From NCBI RefSeq assembly GCF_040412425.1, contig NC_089753.1, positions 35,365,913-35,429,912 of the forward strand: a stretch of DNA of 64,000 nt. Reading direction: 5' to 3'. This DNA comes from Macrobrachium rosenbergii. Taxonomy: Eukaryota; Arthropoda; Malacostraca; Decapoda; Palaemonidae. This document shows, one piece after another, positions 10,402 through 25,100 of this stretch (position 1 is its first letter; each line of letters opens with the position of its first letter). The notes under the pieces were generated by a model, which saw only the letters and a list, made by a program, of their open reading frames with translations, was not told where the DNA came from and did not search any database. A program made the position numbers and the translations under genes.

Positions 10402-12120
10402 TATTTATTTTTTTTTATTTATACCTATAGATTTTCAAGCAACTTAAGTTGTGTATTCATCAAACGGGTTGCTTGCAAGATATGTGAATTTTCCACATGA
10501 TTAGCCTGCTTATTCCATACCGCAATGTATTGTTTACACAAACAGTAGCTCTTTTTAGAATAAATACTATTTATACATAGTTATAGCGAGCGTCTCTTCC
10601 AGGCGCCGGCTACATCTTAGCTTAGGTCCATTCTGACATCGTGGTTCATCCAAAAGTTGTTTCTTGTGCCCTCATAATCAGCAGCCATTCGCTAGTTATG
10701 CATAAACCGATCGGGTTTGTAAAACACTGATGCTGTAGAGTATAAACCATTTTTCTTCTCTCCGCCGACGCACGCTGTATATGTCGTCACTTATAATTAA
10801 ATGTTAATTAAATATTAATTAACGAAAGCAGACTTTCCAAATGCATAATTACTGCACATGGTTTTGCTAGCTCACTGATAACTAATGCACATAACTATGG
10901 TATGCGCCTAGCACAAAATTACATATTCTAAGAGTGCCGCGAACAGTACAGTAATTGCACATATTTTTTTGTGTTTTGCTTGTGGGAACAAACACTCAAG
11001 ATAATACAGCTGTTAGCGGCATTTCTAAGCCCACGGGAGTTTTTAACATACCTTTATCTAACCACAGACACAACTGCTTTCACGTACGGCGAACTGCTCT
11101 GGGGAATTTTCCAATGTTTTTCTATTACCTGTATCTTTCATTCTTTTTTTGTTGATCCACAGTTACCAATAACGCATTCGATTTTATGTAAAAATTCCAT
11201 CAAAGTCTCTAGCACTGTACGTAGCAGCGGCAAAAGTTTGAAATCGTTGAAACATTCTCATGTAAGTTCCAGACTGAACGAAGATGCACACTGGCATTCG
11301 TATCTCATCTGAGCGGTCACTACGGTGGAAATGTCAAGGAGACCAAATTGATTTCCTTGCATTAATTAAAGTTTGTATTGACGGGACACACAGGGAGAAA
11401 AAAAAGATATTGTTATATTAATCGTTATGAGCCAGTGACTAATGTTCCTCTTCAACAGTTTCCGTGTTTGATGGAAAAGGATAACTATTTAAGTTTCGTG
11501 TCCTTTGTGGTCCGTGATCGATAGTCACTTGTTTGATTTGTTTCACTTTTGATGAGATGAGACGCGAGTCTATGAACTGTCCATCCCTCTACAAAACAAC
11601 GGTTTTTTTTTTTTTATTTGCGTGCAGTTTTCCCTTTAATAATACGTGTGTGTGGGAAATGGGATATATATTTTACTCTGGTATAAATACTTTTCACTCT
11701 TATCTCGCCAAAACACAGCTTTGAGGTATAAAGCCATTAGCGAGCTTTGAAAGTTTATTTATAGTAGGTTCAGGTGAGTCATCCCATGTTTATGCGTTCG
11801 TTCTGATTTTTTATACATATTGAATTTTTATGTTCAAGGTGTGGTTGTTTGCCGCAATATAAGCATGTATACCCATGAAATGTATATAGACTGGCCGGGT
11901 CTACAAATTTACACCCTGTCTTTTTTATGTGCGCGAATTCACAGCGTACTGAAAAATGGCAAGACGGGGGAGGGGGCGAGTCATAGAATATGTGAAGCAA
12001 GGAAGGTAGACGGATGTGAGCAAAAGAACGGTAGGAAACTTGGAGTTGTTAGTGGGAGTCCATGTTTGAATGTCTGGAGGGATATTTTACATATGATATC
12101 TACCATCCATTTTCTACATT

Positions 12121-12208
12121 TGACCGCCCAGGGGCTTGTACTAAACACGGCGAAACAGTGTAGGTGAATCACTGTTTCGCCGTGTTTAGTACTAGCCCCG
12201 GGTGATCA
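12121..12208. mobile_element. Short hairpin element
   Basis: Arms 12121-12160 and 12170-12208 are inverted copies with a 9-nt loop. The inner 23 bp, ending GGCGAAACAGTG, match perfectly, and the outer part has a few mismatches and one indel. No ORF. Probably a tiny MITE or a recent inverted duplication. Confidence 0.75.
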
Positions 12209-12392
12209 AATAGTTTTGCATATAGTTTGAGGAAGTAATTGCCAGAGGCCTTAATTGGGTTGTTTGGTAGATAGCATCCTAATTTTTGGTAGGTCGTGAA
12301 TAGTTCGGTAGATATCATACTACAGTAGCACTAATAAAATGTAGATGAAAGAGAATGTGTAGAAGCAGTCAAAATGATTTGCTTATACAGTA

Positions 12393-12620
12393 TATATGGC
12401 GTAAGAAGGGTTGAAAGAGTAAGAAACATGGAGAAATGTAGGGGAAGTAAAACGGTTAATGTTGGTGAAAAGATAGACTACAGTGTTTTGAGGTTTGGTC
12501 ATGTGGAGAGAGTGGAAAATAATAGTTCAAAGAAATCAGTATACAATCCGTAATCGCTAAGAAAGGAGGAAAGAGACACCTGGAGAATGAATGGTGGTAG
12601 ATGGAGTGTGACGGGTATTG
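12393..12620 (+). mobile_element. LINE 3'-end remnant
   Basis: One frame reads VRRVERVRNMEKC, then KIDYSVLRFGHVERVENN, before a stop. This resembles the VLRWFGHVERM segment of RTE/jockey-like LINE C-termini. A frameshifted continuation (GGKRH..NEWW) resembles the following GRRGRGRP-RWMDG stretch. It is a second, independent degenerate copy of the type at 1.9-2.5 kb. Confidence 0.55.
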
Positions 12621-13181
12621 GAAACGGGGACAAGATAGGTGAATGGTGCCGTGTGTGTATTTTTTCCTTCGCAAGTGAAAGCTTGTAGAGCACATAAATC
12701 TTCTCTTTACTACTTTGACCTACCACAGTCCACTACGCACTTAACGGCTCAATTCAAAATAAGCGCAAAGTCTTCTTCAGGCAGTGAGCCCGAAGATGTC
12801 GCCACCCTGTATGTTCGACGTCTGGTCAGTGGATTAGACTATCTAAAAACACTGAAGCGTTAGGATGACATTCTTCTCTCTCATATGAAACTGACGGAAA
12901 CCGTTTTTATCGAAGGCGTACTTTATCGCTCTATTTACCTGTTCATTCTCTATAGCATTTTCTCATTGGGCTTTTACCTAATCAGATCAGTTATGTCAGA
13001 CAGAGTTTAAATTTACTCTTGCAAGAATATTAGAACCTGGGTGAAGCTCTAACCCAGTATAGTGTAACCACTAAACCACTTCCTCAAACGTTTTAACACG
13101 ACTCGGCCAGAAGGGCAAGCCCGCAAGTATGGGTTACGCACTCTTTGTATTTGTTGTGTGAATCACCGTCCATACGATAAA

Positions 13182-13400
13182 ACCAAGAATTTAGGCCAAT
13201 GGCCAAGCGCTGGAACCTATGGGGTCATTCAACGCTGAAAGGGACATTGGGAGTATAAAGGTTTGAAAGGGGTAACAGGAGAAAATCTCGCAGTTACACT
13301 ATAATCAATTGTTAGGAGAAGGTGGAAAGTAAGATGGAAGAAAGAGAATATGAGCGGAGGTACAATAAAAGGAATGGAGAGGCTTGCTTCTTGAGCAGCC
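13182..13400 (+). mobile_element. SINE family 1, copy B
   Basis: Aligns with the copies at 2.6-3.1, 34.8-35.0 and 49.2-49.4 kb: GAATTTAGGCCAATGGCCAA, GGTCATTCAACGCTG, GTTTGAAAGGGGTAACAGG, CAATTGTTAGGAGAAGG, AAGTAAGATGGAAGAAAG. Uninterrupted. Confidence 0.75.
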
Positions 13401-13793
13401 TGTAACCACACATACAATTGTCTGAAGGGGCTTTAAGGAATTCGGCAGTAGGTGGAACCTAACCACACCTCTCCGACCCTGCTATAGGTCTAACAGGCAA
13501 ATCCAACTGTCATTAGGGTGTTGGTTCTCTTGTGTCACACCTACACCATCAAGAAGTAGAAGAGCCCTCAGAGCAGAAGTCTGAATGATCAGGTCTGATT
13601 AGCAAGTGGAGTTCGAGCGAAATTACGAGTATGCCAGAGAGGGGAGGGGAAAAAAGGGAGATTCAGATCGAAAACGGACTGAGGTAGCGACTTCATTTAC
13701 TTACAGCCTCTACTGAACATTAGACTACTTATTTCAAAGTGAGAGCAATGCATATTCTTACCTATATGAATTTTTATTGGAAATAAAAAAAGT

Positions 13794-14047
<254 letters not shown>

Positions 14048-16084
14048 ATAGCATTCTATTGATTCATTACCACATAATCATGTTATATCTAAAACTCCGA
14101 GCGAGCCCAAAAATGAGTTCACCTTTTAATCCCTCGACCAATCTCTATTCAAGTATCTTCGGAGGTCACTGATCTACAGTACATTACTGTTTGGCACGAC
14201 GGCCCTAAATGTCTGGAACCCCTAATTTTGATATTCGGACACTTCATAATATCGCAGATTGCCGTTAAAGGGCGTGGTGGACTGAATAGCCCATGGCAGC
14301 TTCTGTACGCCTATAATTATATACACGCCAGAGAGCTGCATGATGGTCGTTGGTTTAGAAGAAAGGCAAATTCAACGATTCATACTTGCTGAGGTAACCA
14401 AGATTAGCACACGCCATCAGCACTCGATGGCGCCAATCATCATCTGTAAACAAACTTCATTTCACTGCGGTGATTAGTACGCATTCAGTTGTTTATGGCA
14501 GTCAGCCAAGGATGTTTACTTCAAAATCAAGCACATTCAACAAAACGTCGGCAGGTGGTTGACGATTTCTGAGAGCTAGTGGTAGCCACCATGGCAGCTA
14601 TGCGAAAATGGTGCTTCTTTCGGACCCCCAGGCACGAGTTGAATCAAGCAAGCTCAGTCGTTATCTGGTCGTCTTGGTGTAAGAGTGACGAGGGTTATTT
14701 GTGAAACATAAAAGATCTTTGTGAGATTTAATTGCGCCTATATATATACTTAATATTCAATCGTTCACGATCAGTTGACTCCATGGGTCTCATGGCAGAT
14801 TGCAGCTGGCACCTGACTCATAAGATCTGTTGCAAGTTTCAGTAACTCATTATTCCTATTTTATCTTTATTTGGGAAAATCAGCGTCAGAAAATGCGTCG
14901 TATATTGGAAAACAAGAAAACCACAGCAACGGACAGTGAACAAGGAAACCGCCCTATAAACCAAAAATTAAGCGCGATAGTCATTAGTGACCGAACTACT
15001 TAATGAGCTGTTTATTACGCTGTGCATGACTTGGCTGTCATAACATATCGAAATTTTACTTTTAAAGTGTATCGTTTTCGGTTTCTAAATCTCATTGTAT
15101 GATAATAAGTCGATTCCTAATTTTCTGGGTACCGATTATTTGATTTTCGAGGTCCTGAAACTCGTCACAGAACTCCTATTTCAGGAGGCGGGACAGCTGT
15201 TGCAGGAGGCAGCCTGACAGCTGTTACCCGGCGTATTAAACAGCAGTGGTACTTAGTCTCATTTGCTATATGGCGTTGTTCACTCGAATAAGAAATATTC
15301 TTATACAGCCGCAAGTGAAAATTTAAATAAAAATCCAAAATGTAAAGGTACTGAAATGGAAATTCTCTTGAAGATTTCCACATCAAATTTCATTAGGCAA
15401 GAATATCAGTTTTATTCACCAAGAAAATCTCGTCGCCTACAGTTCATGGTTAATATGAAAGTTTAAAAGAATTTGTATTAGAGCTGAATGATTTCCAATA
15501 TATCATGATCTGACTTCTTTGAGGCGTAAGTAACAGCCGATGTCTTCACACCCAAGACTTAAAAATAGAAGCATTGAACCCCTGTTGTTAAATGGGATTA
15601 TGACGTCATGGCTGCTGTTATCTCACTCACACAGCTACGCGCTGTCTCATTCAGAATATATTAGGCGTCTTCCGTTGACAAAATGAGAGGTGAAGTAATC
15701 AGTAAGGAATCTATTTCAAGAATTTTTGCAATGGAAATAAAAAAGTATTGACATTCCCCTCTCTTAATGGCTTTCCATTATTCGTAAAAATACCAACTAA
15801 AAATGAGTACTGTACTCAATGATTGTTTCATTATTTTGTACGTCGTTTGAATTTCAGTGCTCGAATGAATGTTGTTGTTAGTTACGACGTAAAAAAAGCG
15901 AGTTTTATAGGTAAAATATCTTTCACACAGACATTCCTAATTATACACGCAAAGCATTTCATACTCATTTAGATTTACAAGACGAAACAAGACTGACTAA
16001 TAATAAAAATTACGAAAACGGACTCGAATCACGAAGAGGAAGAAGAAGAAGAACTAGGCCGTTGCGGAGCTGCAGACGAATTTC
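14048..16084. other. Intergenic region upstream of Tdrkh
   Basis: No gene is supported. It contains a 38-codon frame (stop included) in perfect Kozak context at 14591-14704 and a palindromic CRE-like TGACGTCA at 15601-15608. A proximal promoter for Tdrkh should lie at its right end, but I saw no decisive TATA or initiator. Confidence 0.5.
15601..15608. promoter_or_regulatory. CRE-like palindrome
   Basis: TGACGTCA, the full CREB/ATF half-site pair, lies 501 bp before the Tdrkh start codon. One 8-mer match is weak evidence of function. Confidence 0.25.
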
Positions 16085-16108
16085 TAGTTTGGCTGGAGTG
16101 AATCAGTG

Positions 16109-16207
16109 ATGGATATCAGCCGCCTCAAAAGTGTAATTCTGCCGTTAAGCGGAGCTCTCATATTATCAGGGGTAGCCGGGACATTATACTACTTCCTGAC
16201 TAAGAAG
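16109..16207 (+). CDS. Tdrkh: Tdrkh exon 1: N-terminal anchor
   Basis: Residues 1-33. A hydrophobic stretch (start LPLSGALILSGVAGTLYYFL) is followed by TKK, which fits a signal-anchor for the mitochondrial outer membrane as in papi/TDRKH. It ends in phase 0 at AAG/GTAAGT. The 5' UTR just before is purine-rich (AAGAAGAAGAAGAA). Confidence 0.88.
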
Positions 16208-19150
16208 GTAAGTGGCTGAATGGTTAATGACAAAGTTCGTTTCAGCGAATTGTTGAGTTGGTTTCTGCGAATTTTTTTTCTCCCTTTTTTTGTTGACCCA
16301 GTGATTGCTTACGGTGGGCCTGAAAATTGGGTGCCGTTGCGCAAAGGGGGATTTGATCTGTGGGCCTTTTAAGTTATAAAAGCCCATCTGTTGTCTTATT
16401 AAGTTCAGATAGGACGAGTTTAAACCTTACCTGTCTGGGTATTAGAGGCTTAGAGATCGGTTTTGGAACACTTGGAATAATTCCAAGAAAAAGTTGCTTT
16501 ATTGCCGTAATACTTTGAAGTTTTTCCAAATACACAAGCCGATTCTCTGACATTTCATTTTATTTTTAATGCATTTTTGACCAATAGCCTGTTGTTTCCC
16601 AACCCCTTGATATAGGCTAGGCTATGTCACAATTATGGGGTGACCCCATTGGGAAACCAGTTCATTTGAAGGTAGGGGTGAAAAACAGAAGCAATTAGAA
16701 TGTATCAAAGGAATGGTGTAAAATGCATAAATCACAATAAAAGGGGCTTAAAATATATAGCCTATATTTCATGCGTATAGCCTAAGTCTAGACAAACCTA
16801 TTAAGTATCGATCACAAAACACTTCAGGCTATTTATCACAAAGATATAATAAATCCAGTTTCAGAGAGATATCCTCACCCTATTTTCTCCACCTAAGTAT
16901 AAGTCGTACCTGGTGTGGGGTCTTCACTGTACTTGGACTTCTCCCTACCAGCGTTGCCGCCTTGACCGCACACAGTGTGGGTAAACGACTAATCGTCAGT
17001 GTTGCCATTGCAATTGCATTCACATAATTTGCCTCTGTAATTGTCAAAGTTGACTATCAGTAGGAGATGGATGTTCAGTTCGACTTTATAAATTTTTATT
17101 CATCTTTAAACTTTTATTATTTAAGTATTAAATAAAAATATTGTATTCTGTATATATTTTATTTGTGGTGTTTTTTTTTATTATCAAGCTTAATTACCAA
17201 AATTTAAAGCAGTGTTATAGAGTGTGTTTTTCTTTTTACAAAGAAAGATGTAGTCGTAGTCAGTGTAGCCGAAGAGAGATGTCAGATATGGCTATTTGAC
17301 CACATTATCAGACAAAAATCCACAAAGCAGCAACACTGCTCCCCGCCTAACCTGACCAGGAGTGACATTAATCATGAAAGTGAAGTACAGGAAAGCCGTC
17401 CAAACCTAACCATGCATACTGGGCTTTAGCTGATAAGGGGAAATGCTTCTGTATATCCCCCTTATCACTGCATAATCTTAAGCTTCTCCTTAATTTAAAT
17501 TTGAGAGGTACTGATAGAAGATTCACTTCTTCCCTCTGCCCCAATCAGTGCATCTTTTACTGTTTCTGTTCAGTTTGGGCAAAGCATGATAGGACACAGG
17601 ATGGAAAGTAAATTTTTTTATGAATGCATTATACCCTTATCAGGCGCAAATTTGAATCTCATAGTGATGAAACTGGCCACAAATTTTTTTTGCTGATTCT
17701 TGCTCGAGGGGCAGGCTATCTTCGCTCATTTTGAATAGCAATCAAAATCCACCTTAATACAATACTGTAATTATAATCATCATCATCATTAATGGTTTTA
17801 AATCAAGTTTTTTACCTTATGGGGTAAGGCTTGCAACAAGCAATATTCCTACATCTTTTGTAATTTACACTTGTATAACTGACATTTTCCCTTCCATTTC
17901 GAATGTTCACTTTTAGGAAGTCAGCCTTATTTTTCAGTGCATGGACACTGCATCCCTCATTAAAGTCTTCATTTGTAATATGATCTAATATATTCCAGTC
18001 TAGAACCACACCTCAAAATGTCTGCCATTTTCTTTGTAACTGTATAGTTTCATTTCAGCTAGATAGAGCAGTGTGGTCCGTATACTCATGTTACAGATTG
18101 TTTTATTTGTTTACTATGGAATTTATACATACAGTACTTCTAGCGGTGTCATTAAAGCCATCATTGCAGTTGCTTAGTGGATACGTTGCTGATTGCAATT
18201 GAATTATGGGATATATCTGCGAGATCATAGTATTATAACTTACTGTTCCATATGATAAAGTAATTTTCAGTCTAAATACCTCTTTACTCATCTTTCAAGA
18301 CCAAGCCTGCATATGTCACATTAAAATTATGTATAGTTTTCTTTGCACCAGTGACAAGTTTCAATTTAAGATGAAGTTAACATTTTGTAATTAGAATATT
18401 TTCGTTCCAGGATGATGAGGAGGAGGCTATCCTTAAGGGCCGGGCAACCCAGTGGACAATGGCAGAAGTCCAAGTACCCAGTGATGCTGTTGGGCTTGTC
18501 ATCGGAAGGCAAGGTTCCAATGTAAAGCTCATTCAGGAACGAACGAACACAAAGATCAATTTCTCAGATGAAGGTGAGTTTTTCAAAATGTACAGTAATC
18601 CTTAATTTATCCAGAACTCAATATTATCTGACGCACCCAGACTAGGGACCAAGGCCCCAAAGATATACTATATAGTATATATAAACTTTTAAAAAAATGT
18701 GAAAAAACTGCTCTCAGATGGTTGGTAATGCTGCGTGGCCACAGGAAAATGTTGGTAACGCTGCTTTCACTCAGAGAGACTGAGAAAGGGTTTTGGAGGT
18801 GGGGGAGGCCTCGAGAAGTTTCCAAGGTTGGGATGTGGGTCACATGGCTAGGCACCATGGGAGAGGAGGAGCAGTAAGGCTGTGCAGAGGAACTCACTTA
18901 GAGAAGGGGTTGTTATGGAAGTGGTGGTGGAGCTTTGGAGCAGTTTCCCTGGCTGGCAAGGGCTGGAGTTGCAGGGTTGGATGGGTGAAGAGGGCTAGAT
19001 ACTGTAGAAGTCTGACTTGATAGAGCTTGTTTTGTGTTATGCTTATGATTTTTTATTTATAATTTATGCTGTTCTCATTTATATTTTTACTGTATTTTCT
19101 CATTGTTTGTTTTTACAACCCAAAAGGTAAATGCAATCATGTGCATAGGG

Positions 19151-19182
<32 letters not shown>

Positions 19183-22100
19183 CAGCGGCTGAAATGAAAT
19201 ATCAACAGTGATAAAATATTCTCTTGTGTACTGTTATGATATGTATGATAAGTCAACTAAATTTGTAATGAAATAATGTACAGTATATAAAGCAAAGCCA
19301 AAAATAAAAATGGCAAATGTGATGCCACGCTAAGAAACATGTGGAGACGGTAACGTCAGCATTGATGAAATTCCACATGCAGATGTAGACCCACACGCAC
19401 ACATACAAGTAAAGCTTCTGTGATGATATGAGGTGGAATGAAAAATTATTAATTTCAGTAAAACAAAATGATAAACTACTTTTTAGTAGTGTTCTTAAAA
19501 TGAATTTGCTTTGGACAGTTGTCATTAAGAAATGATGTACCATATGTACTAGATATGTAAAAACAAGGTGTTCTATACAAATAGTTACCATGATAGTCGT
19601 TACTCACCGAATTAATTTCATTTTTGTAGATTTTACTAGGCTAGGCTTTCAAACAAGATTAACTAACTTAATGGCATATGTAACAATTCATAGCCATCTC
19701 TTATAGGGTAATTGACAACCACATACCAAAGAGCTAACATAAATAACATCGAATATGACGTAAACAAAAGAATCGGGAAGAAGCAGTTTTATGATTTTGA
19801 GGGATTTTACTTTAACAAGGTAGGTTAGTTACCTAAAGTACGTTAGTTTACCTAAAGTATGTTAGTTTACCTAAAGTATGTTAGTGTACCTTACCTTTCT
19901 AAACCCATGTTACACTATATATGAAAAAATAAAAATAGTTCCCATAATATATTCGTTTCTTTTAGCAACAAAAAATTCTCCTAATTCTTTCGCTAAGCTC
20001 AATCAGTTGATTCTGAGAACGTAAATATTAGTCGTTGCTATGCCCGAAGATTGGTTTTTATATGATAGAACATGATAATAATACAGTATAAGTGGATTCA
20101 GTAAATAAAGTATCAGTTTCATTACCATTACCATTACCTTTACCTTTATCTTAAATACAGCTTTAATAACCCGTTTGACCTCTTATGCAAATAGTTCACA
20201 CACACACTTGTATCTCATGTATGGTAATACAATATGGTGGCAACTGATAAGAAAGTTGTATAAAAATATATTACAGTAATGGTTATTAAACCATGGTAGG
20301 TTGTGGGTAAACACAGGTGGGCTACATACCTACTGAATTGTCTCATTTACGAGAGAGAGAAAAAGAAAAGGTTATTTTTTAAACGAACCATACCTTTCCA
20401 TTGTATAGCTTTTACTTCCATGCCAGCGGTAGTTAAAGCTATATACATTACTGTAATGGAGATTTAAGTATTTAAAAAATAAATCTTAAGTATTTATATA
20501 TTTTTTCGAAGTATTTATGCAGTATATTTTGTTATAAATTTGGGGAAAAAAAGGAAGATAATTGCCATTTGCATGAAGTTTGCAGTTTGAAGTTTGGTGC
20601 TTGTTTATAAGCATCTTGAGCATTTCCAATTATGTGGTATTGACAAGGTTAGGTGAGGAAGGGTATGGAGTTGCCCTTGAATACCCCTAGATTTTTTTAC
20701 TCACCTCTTTCCAGATTTTGCCATTGTCTGTTGGGCACTTGGCTCTGTTAATCTGCATTATTGAAAGATTACTTATAATGGAGAGAGTCATTTTCCCCCC
20801 ACAAAAAATTTTTTTTAGGGTTGATGTACTGCTACCAAAATTCCTATAGTATAGGCATGCTTTCTTTATCTGTTATATAGACAAGTTTTTGACGTGACAT
20901 AAACATTGGTGTGTTCTCTTCAAGGTTTTAGAGAGGAACTCCAGATGCAACAGTGTCATATACTAGTGAACAATCTTTTCTGCATGTTAATCAAAATATT
21001 CTACCCTTTACATACAGTAAGTGTAAGGAGGTCCTGTGAAGCGAATAATCAAGTGTCAAATATTTTTTCATTGGAACTGCTGTGAATGTACGTACATGGT
21101 GGTGTATAATCTATCAGTGTTTTATATATAAAAGGCACTACACAGCAACAAGCGAGTCAGTAACCTTATTTTGTGTTTGCTTTCCATTGCAGCAAATAAA
21201 ATGTAACCAAAGTTACCTTGTTTTGGGAATGATCTGGGTTGCTTTTTAATGTAAATGTCCTTGTCAGTTTGTACTCTTGGTTAATTATCTACATCTTCAT
21301 TTCAGAGGTGGAAGGACATCGTATATGTACAATCAGAGGTTCGGAAGACAATGTGACTTTAGCTCAAAAGTTGGTTATAAAAGCCATTACAGATCAGCCA
21401 GTTATAGAAACAGAAGAGATGTTTGTGCCTATTGTAAGTCTGCATACCTTTCATTCTGTTGGCCCTTTAAACCTTGTTAAGACCTGTTATGACTTAACCA
21501 GGCTCCTTAGTCCTGTAGTAAGTTTAGCCTACAAGATTAACTTTGCTTCCATTGATTTTCAATCCTTTCCACTCCGTTCAATATTTCCTTGGTTTAATAA
21601 TCTCTCCAGCCTCTTCTACTGGTAGAATGTTATTACAGTATCTGGCTTTATTGAATTGTTCACCTCAATCACAAATTTTGTTATAGGTTTTTAGTGGGAA
21701 CATGATTTTTACTAGGGATGCGTTTCAGACCTTGACTCAGGGTCTAGTGGGGTGCGAGAGCCCATTTAAAAGTACGTATAAGCATTCAAAGCTCCCTTGA
21801 ATTTAGTTGTTTTTGGCTGTTATATTAAACCAGAGTTCTCTCTCCCAACATGCTCAACTATTTTAAGTTGTCATGCTGTCTACATTCAATATGCTTATCT
21901 GTGTAACTAAATGTTTTTGTATTTCTTCATATGCAAGTTTGTCTATTTTACTGAGGATTCATGTGCTTTTAACAGTTACTAGATTTATCTTTATCTTATA
22001 TATTCTGTTCTTATCATTTATTCTTTTTAATATGCTTTCAAGTGTGACATTATCGTCATGGAGTAGAACAGAATGTCCAGAAAATTTATTGTTGAAGCTA

Positions 22101-25100
22101 TTTTTAGTTATTTTGTTAAGTTTTGTTGCAGTGCTTGTGCCTTGTAATAATTCTGCCCTTTTAATTGTATAGGTTTATGAGTAAAAGTAGCGAGAAATTC
22201 TTTCTACAATAACAATAGTTTTTATACTAATCCATCAGTTATAATTACCTTTACTCTCTGTGAATGGGCCCAGTCACACTGGCTTGAAGAGCTGACAGAA
22301 GAAAAAATCTTGACCATAAGCCAGTGCTTCTCATTCATTTGTGCCAGTTCCATTTGGAGTAAAGAAAACTCTGGAGATTGATTAATGTGTTGGTATAAAA
22401 CAGGGTTTGTTTCAAAGCATTGTTATATTAAACAATTAATCACAATTTAAGAGCAAGGACAAAGTAGAACTTCTGAAGAGTGGAGTAGATCTGGTTGCAA
22501 CAACAGAAGAGATGGTGACCTTAGAAAGCTAGGTAGATTCTGTAAGTAACAAGTGCAATAGAAGATGTAGCCCCTGATAGTAAATGCACCAAGCATCAGA
22601 TCCTAGAAAACCTAGTCTAAGAAATAAAAGCAAAAACAGAGCACAGTAACAATGGCTGTCCAAGCAAAAAATACAAACTGAATTTCAAGTAAAAGAACTT
22701 ATGAATATGAATATGTTGGCAGCCAAGCACAAAAAGGAATAACAAAACTCAGATCATCTAAAGGGGTAAAATAATTCACAAAGTAAGCTATTCAGAATAT
22801 TGTTGAATTTGAAAAAGCACCGAAGAATGCAGTGAATAACACTGCATGATAATGAGTCTTTGTAAATCATGGAAAGCACAGCGCTGTGCAGAGGACTCAG
22901 CTCACCACCCATGGAAAGTGAACTAGGCACGTATGGTAGGACTTTTTTTTACTTTCAGTACTTCAGGTAAGTGAGACTGGATCCATTTCACACCTAGTAA
23001 AGGCTGATAATGATTAATGTATTCATATAACAATTTGTACCCAGTAACAGTCGTATATAGACTTTTTACCTTGATTAATTTGCCTATCATCCCAGAATCC
23101 TTAAATTTGTTATGCAAAAGTTCAGTTTAGAGATTTTATCCTTGGGGTTTACCTGACAGGCAGCAGTAGGACGCATCATAGGGAGGAACGGAGAAACCAT
23201 CAGAGCTGTGACGCGCACCAGTGGTGCCAAAGTGACAGTGGAAAGGGAAGATGAGCAGTTGCAGTCTCCTACTTGCCCAGGTTAGTATCACCATAAACCA
23301 CAAGCAGTATCAGCATATTGTCTGTATCTTACTGAAAGTAAATTATTTAAATTGCAGAATGCTACTTTTAAAACTACTGAAAATTGGAGAGGAATTTTTA
23401 TTAAGTAACGTTAATATTTTTGTTTTATAGATTTTCAGTTTACTCTAGTTTATGAAATGCACCTTTTCTTGATAAGCATTTGTCATATGGGTATGCATGA
23501 ATTCATTCCAAGGTTATTCTCAGGGAGACAAAGTTCTGCAAAATGAGGTTGCTGACATTTTGTTTTTTAGATTAAGATACAGGATATAAAGGAAAAATGT
23601 AACATGATATAAAAGAAAAATGTAACTGTTGCTTGTTAAATTGCATTTGGTACTCCTTTATTCATTGTGCATGCAAGAATTAGGTTTAGTACTAGATTGT
23701 TTGTTATGACAGGGTTTCAGCTGGTGCTGGGATTTTGGTAAAAGCTTTCATGTTAACGAAGGTTCACTCTTACATTGCGTACATTTGGAACACTTGAGTA
23801 GGTTACTAGGACATTGTAACCAGTTTAAAATGCTGTGGTGAAAGGTAGCAGTCTCATAAGGTTTTATGATTCTACACCTCAAATGATATATTTTTGTCTG
23901 TCAAATTTGGTACAACTGCAGAGGTGCTTGATATAATTTGAGTTTTTAAACATTGACTACTTGGGCACAAAATTAGAAAAGACTCCATAACAGAGTATGG
24001 TTTTTATACACAATGTAAACTTTAAAAAATTTAATATTTTTTGAATATTTTCTTTTAACTTTTATGTGATATACATTTTAATCTTCCAAAACGCTATTAG
24101 AGAAGGAGAGGCTGAAAGTTAATTTCAATTTGAGTTGTTTCATGCAAAACCTATGTTCTAAGGCCTTCTAATTATGGACACTTCAGTCAACATTTTGATT
24201 TCAGTACTTAGGTTACTGCAGGCTTGTCCAGGAGGCCACATGCAGTGGTTCAAATAGCTAAATCTACTAAAAGTTAATGAAAAGATCAATAGATGACTAG
24301 AGGGGCTCTCATAACTGTTTATTTAGTTGATACCAGTTCTTCATTCCAGTATTTAAAGTATTTGATGTACTTGACTATCCCTGTTTGGAAAACACGTGTT
24401 GCTTAACACGTGGATTCATTCAGACTAGTAGGATGTTAGGCAAATATTGTACATAGTGCTATACAGAACAGGTCTGTTTGATGATCTGCTACGTTTCATA
24501 GTTCACACAATGTACACATTAATATTTTGTGTCATATTATATATAATATGAAGTATATGATGTGTATCATTAGTAGCTACATAGCCAGTGCGGCCTGGGG
24601 TTTCTTATGTATCGGCAGTATCTTTCAGTGGTTGCAAATTATCCTGCATTTTTAAAAGGTTATACTGTATGAAATACAGTGTAATATGAAGATAAGAAGT
24701 ATTGTGAAAGTATTGTACTGTATTTTGTACAGGCAGTGTAGTAGAGAACAGCAATAGATGTGTGTGGATAACCCCTTATTTTATGAGTAAAATTTGTTAG
24801 CATTTAGGTTTTGAGATACAGAATGCCTTCTTATGCTGTTGGCTGATTGATATACTTCAACTCTACAATAATCATATGCAGTAGGATGTTCAGCAATGCA
24901 TATGCACTCTTATATTTGAAATGCTTCTCCCTGAAAAAAATTAGTACAGCTAGAGGCAATGCAACATTTTTTTTAGTTGCCATTTAACCCCCAGCAGCAA
25001 TGCTTTTTTTTTTTTTTTTTTAGTTTTCATTTGTTTCCTTTTCTCTTCCCAAAGTTCTCTTGCAATAACTTTGACCATTCTATGGGAAAATCTGTGTGCG

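Noticed and set aside
10971..11312. 113-codon plus-strand frame
   Set aside because: No motif, no splice partners, composition like the surrounding AT-rich DNA.
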